In this document: piece by piece, positions 16,096-30,722 of the stretch
How positions within the stretch are numbered: position 1 is the first letter of the stretch
How the letters are laid out: each line of letters starts with the position of its first letter
From: Acidobacteriota bacterium
Lineage (GTDB): Bacteria; Acidobacteriota; Terriglobia; Bryobacterales; UBA6623
Direction of reading: 5' to 3'
Length of the DNA: 33,672 nt
Assembly: GCA_027624045.1 (NCBI GenBank)
Contig: JAQBUE010000040.1
Location: forward strand, 1-33,672
Program-made: the position numbers and the translations under genes
Notes under the pieces: generated by a model
The model's database searches: none
What the model saw: only the letters and a program-made list of their open reading frames with translations
What the model was told of the DNA's origin: nothing

Positions 16096-16482
16096 ATGGT
16101 CGTCGGAGTTGGCGCGCCCGTCACCCTTTTTCCTGAATTCCTGAGATGGCAGGAGTACGTGTGCCTGCCGTGGATTGGCACGTTGGGGAGGTCGCACCCT
16201 GGTCAAAAGGGATGTTACGTCTTTCGAACCACCCAGCGGAGTCATTTTCGGCTTCGCTGATGGACTGTACAACTTGAGGGATTTCAGATCCGGTTTAAGT
16301 GGATTGCTGTTCGCGGCAGAGACCAGTGTGCTACCCAGGCACCGGTGCTCCTGTGGTGGAGTACGTCCACTTTTGGCCTTGGCGCGGTGGAAAGGCCGGG
16401 TATCCTCGTTCTCGGGGTAGATCTGGCGGCTTGAAACGGCCGAAGAATCGGCCAGACGGTAGCGACTCGGGAGATTTCACAG
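16096..16482 (+). promoter_or_regulatory. Long structured leader before rpoB
   Basis: No convincing gene is present. Visible structures are GGCAGG/CCTGCC around a ten-base loop (16148-16169), a perfect palindrome GCACCGGTGC (16339-16348), and a six-bp stem GGCCGA/TCGGCC with an AGAA tetraloop (16438-16453) just before the GGGAG ribosome-binding site at 16469-16473. These could serve attenuation, RNase III-type processing or translational control, as occurs in the E. coli rplL-rpoB region, but with unrelated sequence. Confidence 0.5.
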
Positions 16483-20781
<4,299 letters not shown>

Positions 20782-20795
20782 GTAGCAACCTTAAC

Positions 20796-20817
20796 CGCTT
20801 TCGTTCTCGCGAAGGCG
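20796..20817 (+). other. Hairpin in the rpoB-rpoC gap
   Basis: CGCTTTCG pairs with CGAAGGCG (eight pairs, one G-U) around a six-base loop. It lies 18 nt before the rpoC ribosome-binding site. It has no T-run, so it does not look like a terminator. Confidence 0.3.
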
Positions 20818-20845
20818 AACAGTTGAGAGACCAACGGAGGCAGCT

Positions 20846-23800
20846 TTGTTTCGATCCAGCCCTTACGATCGCGTCAGCCTAATTTCCGATTTCGACAGTA
20901 TTCGGATCGCTCTAGCTTCGCCGGAGAAGATTCGAAGCTGGTCGCACGGAGAGGTCACGAAGCCCGAGACGATTAACTATCGGACTTTTAAGCCCGAGCG
21001 AGACGGGCTTTTCTGCGCCAAGATTTTCGGCCCCGTTACCGACTGGGAATGCCTGTGCGGTAAGTACAAGCGGATGAAGCACCGTGGCGTCATTTGCGAC
21101 AAATGCGGTGTCGAGGTGACGCTGAGCCGTGTGCGCCGCGAGCGCATGGGGCACATTGAGCTGGCGTCTCCCTGTTCGCACGTTTGGTTCTTTAAGGGAT
21201 TGCCGTCGCGCATCGGCCAGCTACTCGACATCACGCTGCGCGAACTCGAAAGGGTGCTCTACTTCGAGGCCTATGTCGTCATCCAAGCCGACGAGGGTAT
21301 TGACTTGGAGCAGGGCGATGTCCTCACCGACGAGAAGAAAAGGCAGCTTGACCAGGACAAAGAGGTCGCCGGCAAGTTCGTGGCGATGATGGGCGCCGAG
21401 GGCGTCAAGGAACTGCTCAAGAAGATCGATCTCAACCGGATGGCGGTCGATCTTCGCGAGAAGATGAAGACCGAGACTTCTCTTCAGAAGAAGCTCAAGT
21501 TCGCGCGCCGCCTCAAGGTTGTCGAATCATTCCGCAGGTCGGGTAACAAGCCGGAGTGGATGATTCTCGATGTGATCCCGGTCATTCCTCCCGAATTGCG
21601 CCCGTTGGTGCCGCTCGATGGCGGCCGCTTCGCTACCTCGGATCTGAATGATCTCTATCGCAGGGTGATCAACCGCAATAACCGGCTGAAGAAGCTGATG
21701 GGACTGAGCGCGCCGGATGTGATCGTCCGTAACGAGAAGCGGATGCTGCAAGAAGCCGTGGACGCGCTGTTCGACAACGGCCGCCGCGGGCATGTACTGC
21801 GGGGCGCCAACAACCGGCCGCTGAAGTCGCTTTCCGACACACTGAAGGGCAAACAGGGGCGCTTCCGTCAGAACCTGCTTGGTAAGCGCGTCGATTACTC
21901 AGGACGTTCGGTGATCGTGGTGGGGCCTGATCTGAAGCTGCACCAGTGCGGGTTGCCGAAACAGATGGCGCTTGAGCTATTCAAGCCCTTCATCTATCAG
22001 CGGCTTGAGCAACGCGGGCATTGCACGACGATCAAGCAGGCGAAAGAACTCGTCGAGCAGCAGGACCCCGTCGTTTGGGACATTCTCGAAGAGGTGATCA
22101 AGCATCACCCGATCTTGCTAAACCGCGCCCCGACGCTGCATCGCTTGGGCATCCAAGCCTTTGAACCTGTTCTGGTCGAAGGCAAGGCGATCAAGATTCA
22201 CCCGCTGGTGTGCACCGCGTTCAACGCTGACTTTGACGGCGATCAGATGGCTGTCCACGTTCCTCTTTCGCCCGAAGCACAGATCGAAGCGGAAGTGTTG
22301 ATGCTCAGTTCGAACAACATTCTGTCTCCCGCGAACGGCGCTCCGATTACGACGCCAACGCAGGACATGGTATTGGGCATCTACTATCTGACCAAATCGA
22401 GAGCAGGCTCCAAGGGCGAGGGACGCACCTTCGCGAGCGCGGAAGAAGTCTTGCTTGCCCTCGAGATGGGTGAAGTGGCAACCCTGACTCCGATCAAACT
22501 GTATTATTCGGGTCCGGTCATTGACCTGGCGACGAGCTTTGACAACCAAAACGTGTTGCACACCGAGCCGGTTCAGTACAGTAAGCAGCACATGGAGACG
22601 ACCGTCGGCCGAGTCATTCTGAACGATCAGATGCCCGTGGGAATGCCCTTCGTCAATGGCTTGATGAAGAAGAAGGGCCTAACGCAACTGGTGCAGTATT
22701 CCTACCTGAAGTATGGACGGGCCGAGACGGTCGAGTTGATCGACGGCCTGAAGAACCTGGGTTTCCACTACGCCACCAAGGCCGGGCTTTCGATCGGGAT
22801 TGACGACATGCTCGTGCCGGCCGAGAAGCCGCGGCTGGTGAAGGGCGCCCAGAAGGAAGTCATGGCGGTCGAGCAGCAGTATCTTGATGGCGCTATTACG
22901 CACGGTGAGCGATACAACAAGATCATCGAGATCTGGTCGAAGGTCACCGAGCGCGTATCGGACGAGATGTTTTCGGGCCTGGAATCAAGCGATGCCACCG
23001 GAACCGAAATTAATCCGATTTACATCATGGCCGACTCCGGCGCTCGCGGCTCGAAACAACAGATTCGCCAGCTTTCCGGTATGCGCGGTCTGATGGCTAA
23101 GCCCAGTGGTGAAATCATCGAGACGCCGATCACGGCCAATTTCCGCGAAGGCCTGAACGTGTTGCAGTACTTTATCTCGACGCACGGCGCACGGAAAGGC
23201 TTGGCGGATACGGCCCTGAAAACAGCGGACTCCGGTTATCTGACACGCCGTCTCGTCGATGTCGCTCAAGATGTCATCATCATGGAGCCGGATTGCGGAA
23301 CCGGGGACGGCATCTACGTAGAACCGATCGTCGAATCCGGCGAGGTGATCGAGCCGTTGCGTGACCGCATCGTCGGCCGCGTCGCCCAGGAAGAAATCAA
23401 GGACTACGAAGGCAACGTCATCCTCACGGTGAACCAGGAGATTACCGAGGAGTTGGCGGTAGCGATTCAGGCGGCCGGCATCGAGCGGGTCAATATTCGG
23501 TCGGTGCTGACTTGTGAATCAGAGCGCGGTGTTTGCCGCATGTGCTACGGCCGTAACCTTTCCACGGGACGTTTGGTGGAAGGCGGCGAAGCGGTCGGGG
23601 TCATCGCCGCGCAGTCGATCGGCGAACCGGGCACGCAGCTGACGATGCGCACGTTCCACATCGGTGGCGCCGCTACGCGCGTTAGCGAACAGTCGACACA
23701 GGACGCCAAGTCCGACGGTTTCGCGAAGTTTGTCAAGATCGCCAACGTTCGCAATAAAGACGGAAATTTGATCGCCATGAATCGTAACGGCATCGTCGCC

Positions 23801-25066
23801 GTCGTGGATGAGAAGGGACGCGAGAAGGAGCGCTATCAGGTCGTGTATGGCGCCAAGCTTCTGGTTGCCGACGGCGCCCCGGTTTCGCGCAATCAGATCC
23901 TGCTGGAATGGGATCCGTATACCTTCTCGATCCTGACCGAGGTCGGCGGACAGTGCCACTTCATCGATCTACAGGAAGGCGTCACGTTGCAGGAGCAGGT
24001 GGACGAAGTGACCGGCATGTCGCAATGGGTTGTGACGGACTCGCCGGACCAGAAGCGCCAGCCGCAGATCGAGATTCGCGACGCTAAGGGCGTCATGCAG
24101 CGCAAGTATCTCATTCCCACCAATGCCCACTTGATGGTGCGTGATGGAGACGAGATTCACGGCGGCGACGTGGTGGCGAAGATCCCGCGCGAAACCACGA
24201 AGACGAAAGACATCACTGGTGGCTTGCCGCGTGTCGTCGAACTGTTCGAGGCACGGCGTCCCAAGGAAACCGCCGTGATTTCCGAGATCGACGGCGCGGT
24301 GCGCTATGGCGAGATTGTGAAGGGACTTCGTAAGATCTACGTCGTCGCGGACAACAACGAGGAGCGCGAGTATTCGCTGCCTCGCGGCGTTCACATCAAC
24401 GTGCAGCAAGGTGAGAAGGTGAAAGCGGGTGAGCCGTTGATGGATGGTCCGCGTGACCCGCATGACATTCTGGCCGTGTTGGGCGAAAAGGAGTTGCAGA
24501 AGTATCTCGTCAACGAGATCCAGGAAGTCTATCGGCTGCAGGGTGTGAATATCAATGACAAGCACCTGGAAGTGATCGTGCGGCAGATGATGCGCTGGAT
24601 CAAGGTCGAGCAGGTCGGGGACTCCGAATTCTTGCTCGAGGAAGTTGTCGACAAGTTCCGCTTCCAGAATACGAATGACGCGCTACGTAAGGATGATCAA
24701 CAGGCTGCCATCGGGCGGCCCTTGCTGATGGGTATCACCAAGGCTTCTCTGGCGACGGATTCGTTCATCTCGGCGGCTTCGTTCCAGGAAACCACCCGTG
24801 TGCTCACCGAAGCCTCGATCAGCGGCAAGGTCGACTACCTTCGCGGTCTTAAGGAGAACGTCATTGTCGGCCGGCTCATTCCCGCTGGCACCGGCCTTGC
24901 CGTATACCGCAACATCAAGATCCAAGGTGAGGATGCGCCGGAGGAGATTATTCCGGAAGTCGAATATCTCAGTGGCGTTCCGGGATTTGGAGAAGAGATG
25001 CCGCTGGACTATCCGCCGGGTTTCTCTGAAGAACTGCCCTCCGAAGTACCCCCGCCGGCCAAGTAA
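20846..25066 (+). CDS. rpoC: RNA polymerase beta' subunit
   Basis: The 1406-residue beta' subunit carries the active-site magnesium ligands in NADFDGDQ (D462, D464, D466). The N-terminal zinc-binding domain has [20 protein letters not shown]. The second zinc site is formed by the cysteine of EPDCGTGDG with [11 protein letters not shown]. The trigger-loop segment RTFHIGGAA is followed by a long insertion comparable in place and size to E. coli SI3. The start codon is TTG at 20846, with GGAGG at 20836-20840 five bases upstream and no better ATG nearby. It follows rpoB by 64 bp and is followed by a 17-bp hairpin. Confidence 0.98.
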   Translation: MFRSSPYDRVSLISDFDSIRIALASPEKIRSWSHGEVTKPETINYRTFKPERDGLFCAKIFGPVTDWECLCGKYKRMKHRGVICDKCGVEVTLSRVRRERMGHIELASPCSHVWFFKGLPSRIGQLLDITLRELERVLYFEAYVVIQADEGIDLEQGDVLTDEKKRQLDQDKEVAGKFVAMMGAEGVKELLKKIDLNRMAVDLREKMKTETSLQKKLKFARRLKVVESFRRSGNKPEWMILDVIPVIPPELRPLVPLDGGRFATSDLNDLYRRVINRNNRLKKLMGLSAPDVIVRNEKRMLQEAVDALFDNGRRGHVLRGANNRPLKSLSDTLKGKQGRFRQNLLGKRVDYSGRSVIVVGPDLKLHQCGLPKQMALELFKPFIYQRLEQRGHCTTIKQAKELVEQQDPVVWDILEEVIKHHPILLNRAPTLHRLGIQAFEPVLVEGKAIKIHPLVCTAFNADFDGDQMAVHVPLSPEAQIEAEVLMLSSNNILSPANGAPITTPTQDMVLGIYYLTKSRAGSKGEGRTFASAEEVLLALEMGEVATLTPIKLYYSGPVIDLATSFDNQNVLHTEPVQYSKQHMETTVGRVILNDQMPVGMPFVNGLMKKKGLTQLVQYSYLKYGRAETVELIDGLKNLGFHYATKAGLSIGIDDMLVPAEKPRLVKGAQKEVMAVEQQYLDGAITHGERYNKIIEIWSKVTERVSDEMFSGLESSDATGTEINPIYIMADSGARGSKQQIRQLSGMRGLMAKPSGEIIETPITANFREGLNVLQYFISTHGARKGLADTALKTADSGYLTRRLVDVAQDVIIMEPDCGTGDGIYVEPIVESGEVIEPLRDRIVGRVAQEEIKDYEGNVILTVNQEITEELAVAIQAAGIERVNIRSVLTCESERGVCRMCYGRNLSTGRLVEGGEAVGVIAAQSIGEPGTQLTMRTFHIGGAATRVSEQSTQDAKSDGFAKFVKIANVRNKDGNLIAMNRNGIVAVVDEKGREKERYQVVYGAKLLVADGAPVSRNQILLEWDPYTFSILTEVGGQCHFIDLQEGVTLQEQVDEVTGMSQWVVTDSPDQKRQPQIEIRDAKGVMQRKYLIPTNAHLMVRDGDEIHGGDVVAKIPRETTKTKDITGGLPRVVELFEARRPKETAVISEIDGAVRYGEIVKGLRKIYVVADNNEEREYSLPRGVHINVQQGEKVKAGEPLMDGPRDPHDILAVLGEKELQKYLVNEIQEVYRLQGVNINDKHLEVIVRQMMRWIKVEQVGDSEFLLEEVVDKFRFQNTNDALRKDDQQAAIGRPLLMGITKASLATDSFISAASFQETTRVLTEASISGKVDYLRGLKENVIVGRLIPAGTGLAVYRNIKIQGEDAPEEIIPEVEYLSGVPGFGEEMPLDYPPGFSEELPSEVPPPAK

Positions 25067-25077
25067 TTTCTTGTTTC

Positions 25078-25116
25078 GCCAGATGGAAGGGCCGCTGCAC
25101 GGCCCTTCCATCTGGC
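25078..25116 (+). terminator. 17-bp perfect hairpin ending the rpoBC operon
   Basis: Bases 25078-25094 and 25100-25116 are exact reverse complements around the loop CTGCA, beginning 12 bp after the rpoC stop. The stem is strong, but the following sequence, ACTAACGCCC, has no T-run. It is likely a transcript end or a protective 3' structure, possibly a tail-less terminator. Confidence 0.7.
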
Positions 25117-25168
25117 ACTAACGCCCACAGCCCATCTCGCCGCCGGGCTGCGTTAGGATAAGTGGCGA

Positions 25169-26947
25169 ATGGACTTCGCCGCTCACGTCAAGTCTTCCGT
25201 GGACATTATCGGCGTGGTGGGTGAGTCTGTTCGTCTCCGCAAGCAGGGCTCGGTTCGGTTCGTGGGCCTCTGCCCCTTCCATACCGAGAAGACCCCGTCG
25301 TTCTCCGTCCATCAAGGTCTCCAGATCTTCAAGTGTTTCGGCTGCGGTAAAGGCGGTGACGTTTTCAACTTTGTGATGGAAACGCAAGGCCTCACGTTCT
25401 ATGAGGCTCTCGTCTCACTCGCCGAGCACCACGGCATTCCGGTGCCGGCATCGGCCGGCGGCTCGTTCAATGACGCGGAAAGCCGCGTGCGCGAATCGCT
25501 GGATCGCATGCACGAAAAAGCGCAGGCTTGGTTCCGCGAACAGCTCACGAGCGGGGCTGGGACTTGCGCCCGGGAGTATATTAGAGCTAGAGGTCTGTCG
25601 CCGGAAGCCGAGGAGCGGTTTGGGCTCGGTTATGCGCCGGCTCGGGGCTTGATTGACCGCTTTGGCCGCGAAGGTTTCTCTCCCGAAGCCATGGTAGCTT
25701 CCGGACTCGTGGGTAAGCAGACCGAAGGAGAAGGTTTCTACGATCGCTTCCGTGACCGCTTGACGTTTCCTCTTCACAACGAAACAGGGAAGATTATCGC
25801 CTTTGCCGGGCGGGCGCTCCGCGAAGGGCAGCAGCCCAAGTATCTCAACTCGCCGGAAACGGCGATTTACAAGAAACAGAATGTGCTTTATAACCTGCAC
25901 CGCGCGCGGGAGACGATGCGCCAGGAGCGGTCAGCGGTGCTCGTCGAAGGATACATGGACGTGATTGGAGCGGACGAAGCCGGTGTGCGGAACGTGATCG
26001 CGAGCTGTGGCACTGCTTTGACGGAACAGCACGCGCGGACATTGCGCCGCCATGTGGACGCCTTGGTCGTGAACTTCGATCCGGATACGGCCGGGCAGGA
26101 AGCGGTTCACAGATCGATAGAGGTTCTCATTCGAGAGGGGCTCTGGGTGCGCGTTCTGAGATTGCCGGATGGACTCGATCCTTATGACTATTGCCGGCAA
26201 GAGGGCGGGGAATCGTACCGCCAAAAGTTGGCCGAGGCGCCCAGCTACTTTGACTGGCTCGCCGATCACGCCCGCAAGCGCTTCGACACAAAGACCTCCG
26301 AGGGTCAGTCCCAGGCGATCGAATTTGTGGAGCCAAAGATCCGCTGGATGCCCAAGGGATTTGAACGCGCTCTGCGGGCCGAGGATGTCGGACACCGCAT
26401 GGGCCTGAACCGTATGCTCTTGAGCAAGTTCGTTCAGTTGTTTACCGAATCAAATAGCCGCGCGAAGCCAATTGCGCCCCAGACCCGATTCAGTGAAAGC
26501 GAGAGAATTCTGCTGCGGCTGATGGTGGAATCGCCTGATGCCCGCGAAGAGCTGCTCCCCGATGTCGTCGATCTAACCACGAAGCAAGAACTGCCCAGCC
26601 GGAAGATATTCGAAGCGATCGAGTCGGTTGGGAAACAAGATAGCTCCTTCCAGTACGCCGCTCTTGAGGGGCGGCTTGACGGCGCGGAGCGTCTTCTTTT
26701 CGACAAACTGCTTTTGGGGGGCGAGGGGCCCGAGCCTTCGATTGAGTCAGGCCGGAGCGCGGTGGCCGCACTTCGGCTGGAGGTTGATAAGCGCGACTAT
26801 CAGGCAGTCCTCAGCGAGATCGGGCGGGCGGAGAAAGCAGGGGACAACGTGAAGCTGCTGGATCTGCTGCGCCGCAAGAAGGCGATGGCCGCGCCGATGT
26901 TCGAGCGAGCGCATCGCGGACGCACTCCCTCGGCTGGCGCCTCCTGA
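25169..26947 (+). CDS. dnaG: DNA primase
   Basis: DnaG synthesises RNA primers at replication forks. The 592-residue protein has the N-terminal CHC2 zinc-binding domain (CPFHTEKTPSFSV, then FKCFGCGKGGDVFNF), then the RNA polymerase/Toprim core with LVEGYMDV, ASCGTALTEQH and NFDPDTAGQEA. Usual Toprim DxD spacing is kept as DPD. The C-terminal region (residues from about 440) should be the helicase-binding domain and is poorly conserved, as normal. ATG at 25169; only a weak AGGATAAG lies upstream. It is followed after 184 bp by rpoD, the classic dnaG-rpoD pairing, without rpsU in front. Confidence 0.96.
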   Translation: MDFAAHVKSSVDIIGVVGESVRLRKQGSVRFVGLCPFHTEKTPSFSVHQGLQIFKCFGCGKGGDVFNFVMETQGLTFYEALVSLAEHHGIPVPASAGGSFNDAESRVRESLDRMHEKAQAWFREQLTSGAGTCAREYIRARGLSPEAEERFGLGYAPARGLIDRFGREGFSPEAMVASGLVGKQTEGEGFYDRFRDRLTFPLHNETGKIIAFAGRALREGQQPKYLNSPETAIYKKQNVLYNLHRARETMRQERSAVLVEGYMDVIGADEAGVRNVIASCGTALTEQHARTLRRHVDALVVNFDPDTAGQEAVHRSIEVLIREGLWVRVLRLPDGLDPYDYCRQEGGESYRQKLAEAPSYFDWLADHARKRFDTKTSEGQSQAIEFVEPKIRWMPKGFERALRAEDVGHRMGLNRMLLSKFVQLFTESNSRAKPIAPQTRFSESERILLRLMVESPDAREELLPDVVDLTTKQELPSRKIFEAIESVGKQDSSFQYAALEGRLDGAERLLFDKLLLGGEGPEPSIESGRSAVAALRLEVDKRDYQAVLSEIGRAEKAGDNVKLLDLLRRKKAMAAPMFERAHRGRTPSAGAS

Positions 26948-27131
26948 TGTGTCGTGCCGCTCTCTGTCGCTTGGTCACCAGAAACCGGGCGGGTGCCCGC
27001 CATGGATGTTACCCGGGACATGGGGGGGGGAGAGTTTGTAACGACTGATTGGCCCATTCGGCGTGAAAATTTCGCATTCCAGATGAGTGGCTTAGACAGA
27101 TTGCTCCTCGCTAGGGGTCCCGGGTAAAGCA
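26948..27131 (+). other. dnaG-rpoD spacer with a nine-G run
   Basis: The spacer contains a small stem GGCGG/CCGCC (26988-27001) and nine consecutive G residues at 27022-27030. No consensus promoter was found; TTGTAA at 27036-27041 lacks a -10 at proper spacing. An in-frame TAG at 27093-27095 closes the rpoD frame upstream. Confidence 0.4.
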
Positions 27132-28736
27132 GTGAATCCAGACACCGAAAAAAATCTGCGCGCCGCCGAGCAGGTCGATCGACTTCTGCACGACGTCAAC
27201 ACCTCTGAGATGGAGGAACTTGAGTCGGCCGACGGCAATGAGAACCGCACCGGTAAGGATTCCGAGGACGCTCCGGTTGAACTCGACCTTACCCCAGGCG
27301 CTCACGATACGAGCGCGGATCCGGTTCGGGTCTATTTGCGGGAGATGGGCGCCTCGCCGCTGCTGACCCGCCAAGGCGAGGTCGAGATTGCCAAGCGGAT
27401 CGAGCGGGGCCGTTTACGCATCCAGAAGGAAGTATCGCGCTGCCCCGCGGTCGCGAGGGAACTGATTGTTCTGAGTCACAGCGTCGCGGAAGCGGAGTTG
27501 TCGGTTCGCGAGATTGTGGCGCTCAACCTCGACGAGATCACAGACGACTTGCTGTCGCAAAAAAACGAGGAGTTCTTGCGGGCGATACGGAATCTGTCGC
27601 GCGACTTGAGCCTTTGCGAACAGTGCCGCGCCAAATTGCGTGCCACCTCCCGGTCACAAAAGCCGGTTGAATATCGCCGCTTGACGATGCGGCTCGCGCG
27701 CACGAGGATTTGTATCTCCCGCGTGCTGCGCGGATTTGAGTTTACGCCGCAGGTTCATGAGCGTCTGGTCGGCTGTATCGAAACCACGGTCAAAGAGTTG
27801 AAGGCTATCGAGACGCCGCTGGCGCTGCGCCAGCGCCGGCTTGAGCAGTCGGCGGAGAGTTCCGATGAGCGCCGCAACCTGCGCTCCGAGATTCGCGCGG
27901 CCCGCCGCCGCATCGCGGCGATTGAGGACGGCGCCGGGGCGACATCGAGTGAACTGCGAGCAACGCTGCAGTTGATTCGCGAAGGGGAGCGCGTCTCCGA
28001 AGCCGCCAAGCGCGAACTGGTGGAAGCCAACCTGCGGCTCGTGGTTTCGATTGCGAAGCGTTATGGTAACCGCGGCCTGCAATTCCTTGATCTCATTCAA
28101 GAGGGCAATATCGGACTGATGAGGGCTGTCGACAAGTTTGAGTACCAGCGCGGCTACAAGTTCTCGACCTATGCGACATGGTGGATCCGTCAGGCCATCA
28201 CGCGAGCGATCGCCGATCAAGCCCGAACGATTCGGATTCCAGTCCACATGATCGAGACGATCAACAAGGTCATCCGCGCATCTCGGCAAATGGTTCAGGA
28301 ACTGGGACGCGAACCAACCAGCGAGGAGTTAGCGCAACACCTCGATCTTCCCGTCGCCAATATTCGAAAGGTTCTGAAAGTGGCGCAGGAACCCATTTCG
28401 ATCGAAACCCCGGTGGGCGAAGAAGAGGATTCTCATTTAGGCGATTTCATCGAAGATCAAGACCAGGTTTCACCCGCCGATGCCGTTATCAACCTGAACT
28501 TGCGGGCTCAGACGGCGCAGGTGCTGAAGAGCCTGACACCGCGCGAGGAGAAGGTCATCAAGATGCGATTTGGCCTTGATGACGGCAGCGAGCGCACGCT
28601 TGAAGAGGTCGGACTGAGCTTCGCGGTAACGCGTGAGCGAATCCGGCAGATCGAGGCGAAAGCCTTGCGTAAACTGCGGCATCCCAGCCGCAGCGGGCGG
28701 CTGCGGGCGTTCATCGACAACGATCGGCCGATCTAA
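27132..28736 (+). CDS. rpoD: RNA polymerase primary sigma factor (sigma-70, RpoD-type)
   Basis: The 534-residue protein is the housekeeping sigma factor. Region 1.2 begins at [11 protein letters not shown] (residue 63). A non-conserved helical region of about 200 residues follows. Regions 2.1-2.4 run from [19 protein letters not shown] through [19 protein letters not shown] to RTIRIPVHM. Region 4 contains [15 protein letters not shown] and [20 protein letters not shown]. Residues 1-62 are acidic and low-complexity, with no recognisable region 1.1. The GTG start at 27132 is the first possible start after an in-frame stop at 27093, and its ribosome-binding site is weak. The stop overlaps the stop of the convergent glgB gene. 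Confidence 0.95.
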   Translation: MNPDTEKNLRAAEQVDRLLHDVNTSEMEELESADGNENRTGKDSEDAPVELDLTPGAHDTSADPVRVYLREMGASPLLTRQGEVEIAKRIERGRLRIQKEVSRCPAVARELIVLSHSVAEAELSVREIVALNLDEITDDLLSQKNEEFLRAIRNLSRDLSLCEQCRAKLRATSRSQKPVEYRRLTMRLARTRICISRVLRGFEFTPQVHERLVGCIETTVKELKAIETPLALRQRRLEQSAESSDERRNLRSEIRAARRRIAAIEDGAGATSSELRATLQLIREGERVSEAAKRELVEANLRLVVSIAKRYGNRGLQFLDLIQEGNIGLMRAVDKFEYQRGYKFSTYATWWIRQAITRAIADQARTIRIPVHMIETINKVIRASRQMVQELGREPTSEELAQHLDLPVANIRKVLKVAQEPISIETPVGEEEDSHLGDFIEDQDQVSPADAVINLNLRAQTAQVLKSLTPREEKVIKMRFGLDDGSERTLEEVGLSFAVTRERIRQIEAKALRKLRHPSRSGRLRAFIDNDRPI

Positions 28737-30679
28737 CGGCCTTCAGAAGGGACTGCGGTCCTCTTGAAAATCAAACAACCGAGCGGCGGTATCTTCAAGT
28801 TCAAATGGCTAGGCCGGCCATGGGCCGACTCCTCCCGAGCCTCCAAACCTCCGCCGTTTCCGACGTTTCCGCCGCCGTAGACCCCAGCGTCGCTATTCAG
28901 TATTTCCTTCCAGTAACCGCCGTAGGGAACGCCGACCCGATAGTCTTCGCGCGCTACCGGAGTGAAGTTGCACACCACCAGTAACTCGTCTCCCGGTGTC
29001 TTTCCGCGCCGCAAAAAACTGATCACGCTCGATTGATTGTCGTTGCAGTCTATCCATTCAAAGCCATTGTGGTCGAAATCGATCTCAAATAGCGCGCCTT
29101 CAGAGCGGTAGCAATGATTGAGATCTCGCACCCAGTTTTGCAGCTGGCGGTGCGGAGCGTCTTGCAGTAAATGCCAATCCAGGCTCTCATCGTGCGTCCA
29201 CTCGCGCCACTGCCCGAACTCGCATCCCATGAAAAGCAACTTCTTGCCCGGATGCGTGAACATGTACCCGTACAGAAGTCTCAGGTTCGCGAACTTCTGC
29301 CAATCGTCGCCCGGCATCTTGCCGAGCATCGCCTTTTTCATGTGGACCACTTCGTCATGCGAGAAGGGCAGGATGAAGTTCTCCGTAAAGGCGTACAGCA
29401 TGCTGAAGGTGATCTTTTCGTGGTGATACTGTCTGTGGATGGGGTCCTGCTCCATGTATTCGAGGATGTCGTTCATCCACCCCATGTTCCACTTGTATCC
29501 GAATCCGAGTCCGCCCATATAGGTCGGCCGGGACACCATCGGCCACGACGTCGATTCTTCGGCGACGCTCATCGTATCGGGATGCTCGGCGTAGACACGT
29601 TCGTTGAAGAGGCGTATAAAATCGACAGCTTCCAGGTTCTCTCTTCCGCCGTGGCGATTCGGAATCCATTCACCTTCCTTGCGCCCGTAGTCGAGATAGA
29701 GCATCGAAGCCACCGCGTCGACACGCAGTCCGTCGATGTGATAACGGTCGAGCCAGAAGAGCGCGCTTCCGATCAGGAAATTGCGGACTTCCCGCCTGCC
29801 ATAGTTAAAGATGAGCGTGTCCCAGTCGGGATGAAGCCCCTGCCGTTCATCGGCGTGTTCGTAGAGGTGCGTCCCGTCAAAGTAGGCCAGGCCGTGTTCG
29901 TCTTTAGGGAAATGCGCCGGCACCCAATCGAGCAGCACCGCGATCCCGGCCTGGTGCAGTGTGTCGATCAGAAACATGAACTCCCGTGGCGTGCCGAACC
30001 GCGAGGTCGGCGCATAGTAGCCGACCGTCTGATAGCCCCACGAGCCGTCAAACGGATGCTCCGTAACCGGCATCAACTCGACGTGCGTGAACCCCATCTT
30101 CGTGACGTACTCGGCGATTCGCGGCGCCAGGTCCCGATACGTGAGCCAGCCACCCTTCTCAGGAGCCCGCATCCACGAGCCGAGATGCAGCTCGTAGATC
30201 GAGATCGGCGCATCGCGTGCGTTCTTCGGGCCGCGCGACGCCATCCATTCCGCATCACGCCAGTCGTAGCCGTTCAGGTCCCAGACCTTCGACGCCGTGC
30301 GCGGCCGGATCTCCGCCGCGAAAGCGTAAGGGTCTGACTTCTCGACCTCATAACCCCCCTCGCGCGAACGGATGAAGTACTTGTACAGCGCCCCCGAGCC
30401 GATACCGGGAATGAAGGTTTCCCAAACGCCCGCTTCGGGCCGGTTGCGCATGGGATGTGACTTCCGGTCCCAGCCGTTGAAATCGCCGATCACCGACACG
30501 GCCTCGGCATTCGGCGCCCAGACGGCGAACCGCGTCCCCTGCTTTCCGCCGGCTTCGACGAGGTGCGCGCCGAGCTTCTCATAGTTGTCGTAGTGGTTTC
30601 CCTCGGCCAGCAGGTGGAGGTCGAATTCGGTGAGCAGAGGAGTGTCCATGGGCAGGTTTGTGTTTAACGGTAGGTTCAC
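28733..30679 (-). CDS. glgB: 1,4-alpha-glucan branching enzyme (GH13)
   Basis: GlgB creates alpha-1,6 branches in glycogen. The 648-residue protein has an N-terminal CBM48-type domain ([20 protein letters not shown], residues 51-70), then the GH13 barrel. D321 in [12 protein letters not shown] is the nucleophile, E374 in SVAEES the acid/base, and FSHDEV holds the third carboxylate. The C-terminal beta domain ends near CLIFKR. The second N-terminal CBM48 domain of long GlgB forms is absent. GTG at 30679 with AGGA five bases upstream is favoured over ATG 30649. It lies 43 bp after malQ, so the two are probably one operon. Its TAG overlaps the TAA of rpoD. Confidence 0.96.
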   Translation of the reverse strand: MNLPLNTNLPMDTPLLTEFDLHLLAEGNHYDNYEKLGAHLVEAGGKQGTRFAVWAPNAEAVSVIGDFNGWDRKSHPMRNRPEAGVWETFIPGIGSGALYKYFIRSREGGYEVEKSDPYAFAAEIRPRTASKVWDLNGYDWRDAEWMASRGPKNARDAPISIYELHLGSWMRAPEKGGWLTYRDLAPRIAEYVTKMGFTHVELMPVTEHPFDGSWGYQTVGYYAPTSRFGTPREFMFLIDTLHQAGIAVLLDWVPAHFPKDEHGLAYFDGTHLYEHADERQGLHPDWDTLIFNYGRREVRNFLIGSALFWLDRYHIDGLRVDAVASMLYLDYGRKEGEWIPNRHGGRENLEAVDFIRLFNERVYAEHPDTMSVAEESTSWPMVSRPTYMGGLGFGYKWNMGWMNDILEYMEQDPIHRQYHHEKITFSMLYAFTENFILPFSHDEVVHMKKAMLGKMPGDDWQKFANLRLLYGYMFTHPGKKLLFMGCEFGQWREWTHDESLDWHLLQDAPHRQLQNWVRDLNHCYRSEGALFEIDFDHNGFEWIDCNDNQSSVISFLRRGKTPGDELLVVCNFTPVAREDYRVGVPYGGYWKEILNSDAGVYGGGNVGNGGGLEAREESAHGRPSHLNLKIPPLGCLIFKRTAVPSEGR

Positions 30680-30722
30680 TCCGATCCTAACGGAAATGAG
30701 ACCGTCGCCGGATTGGCGAAAC

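Noticed and set aside
16175..16420. 81-codon frame in the rplL-rpoB gap
   Set aside because: No Shine-Dalgarno or recognisable motif; the gap is better explained as a promoter and leader.
29171..30337. 388-codon open frame antisense to glgB
   Set aside because: It is opposite conserved GH13 sequence, with a composition typical of a complementary-strand shadow and no recognised domain.
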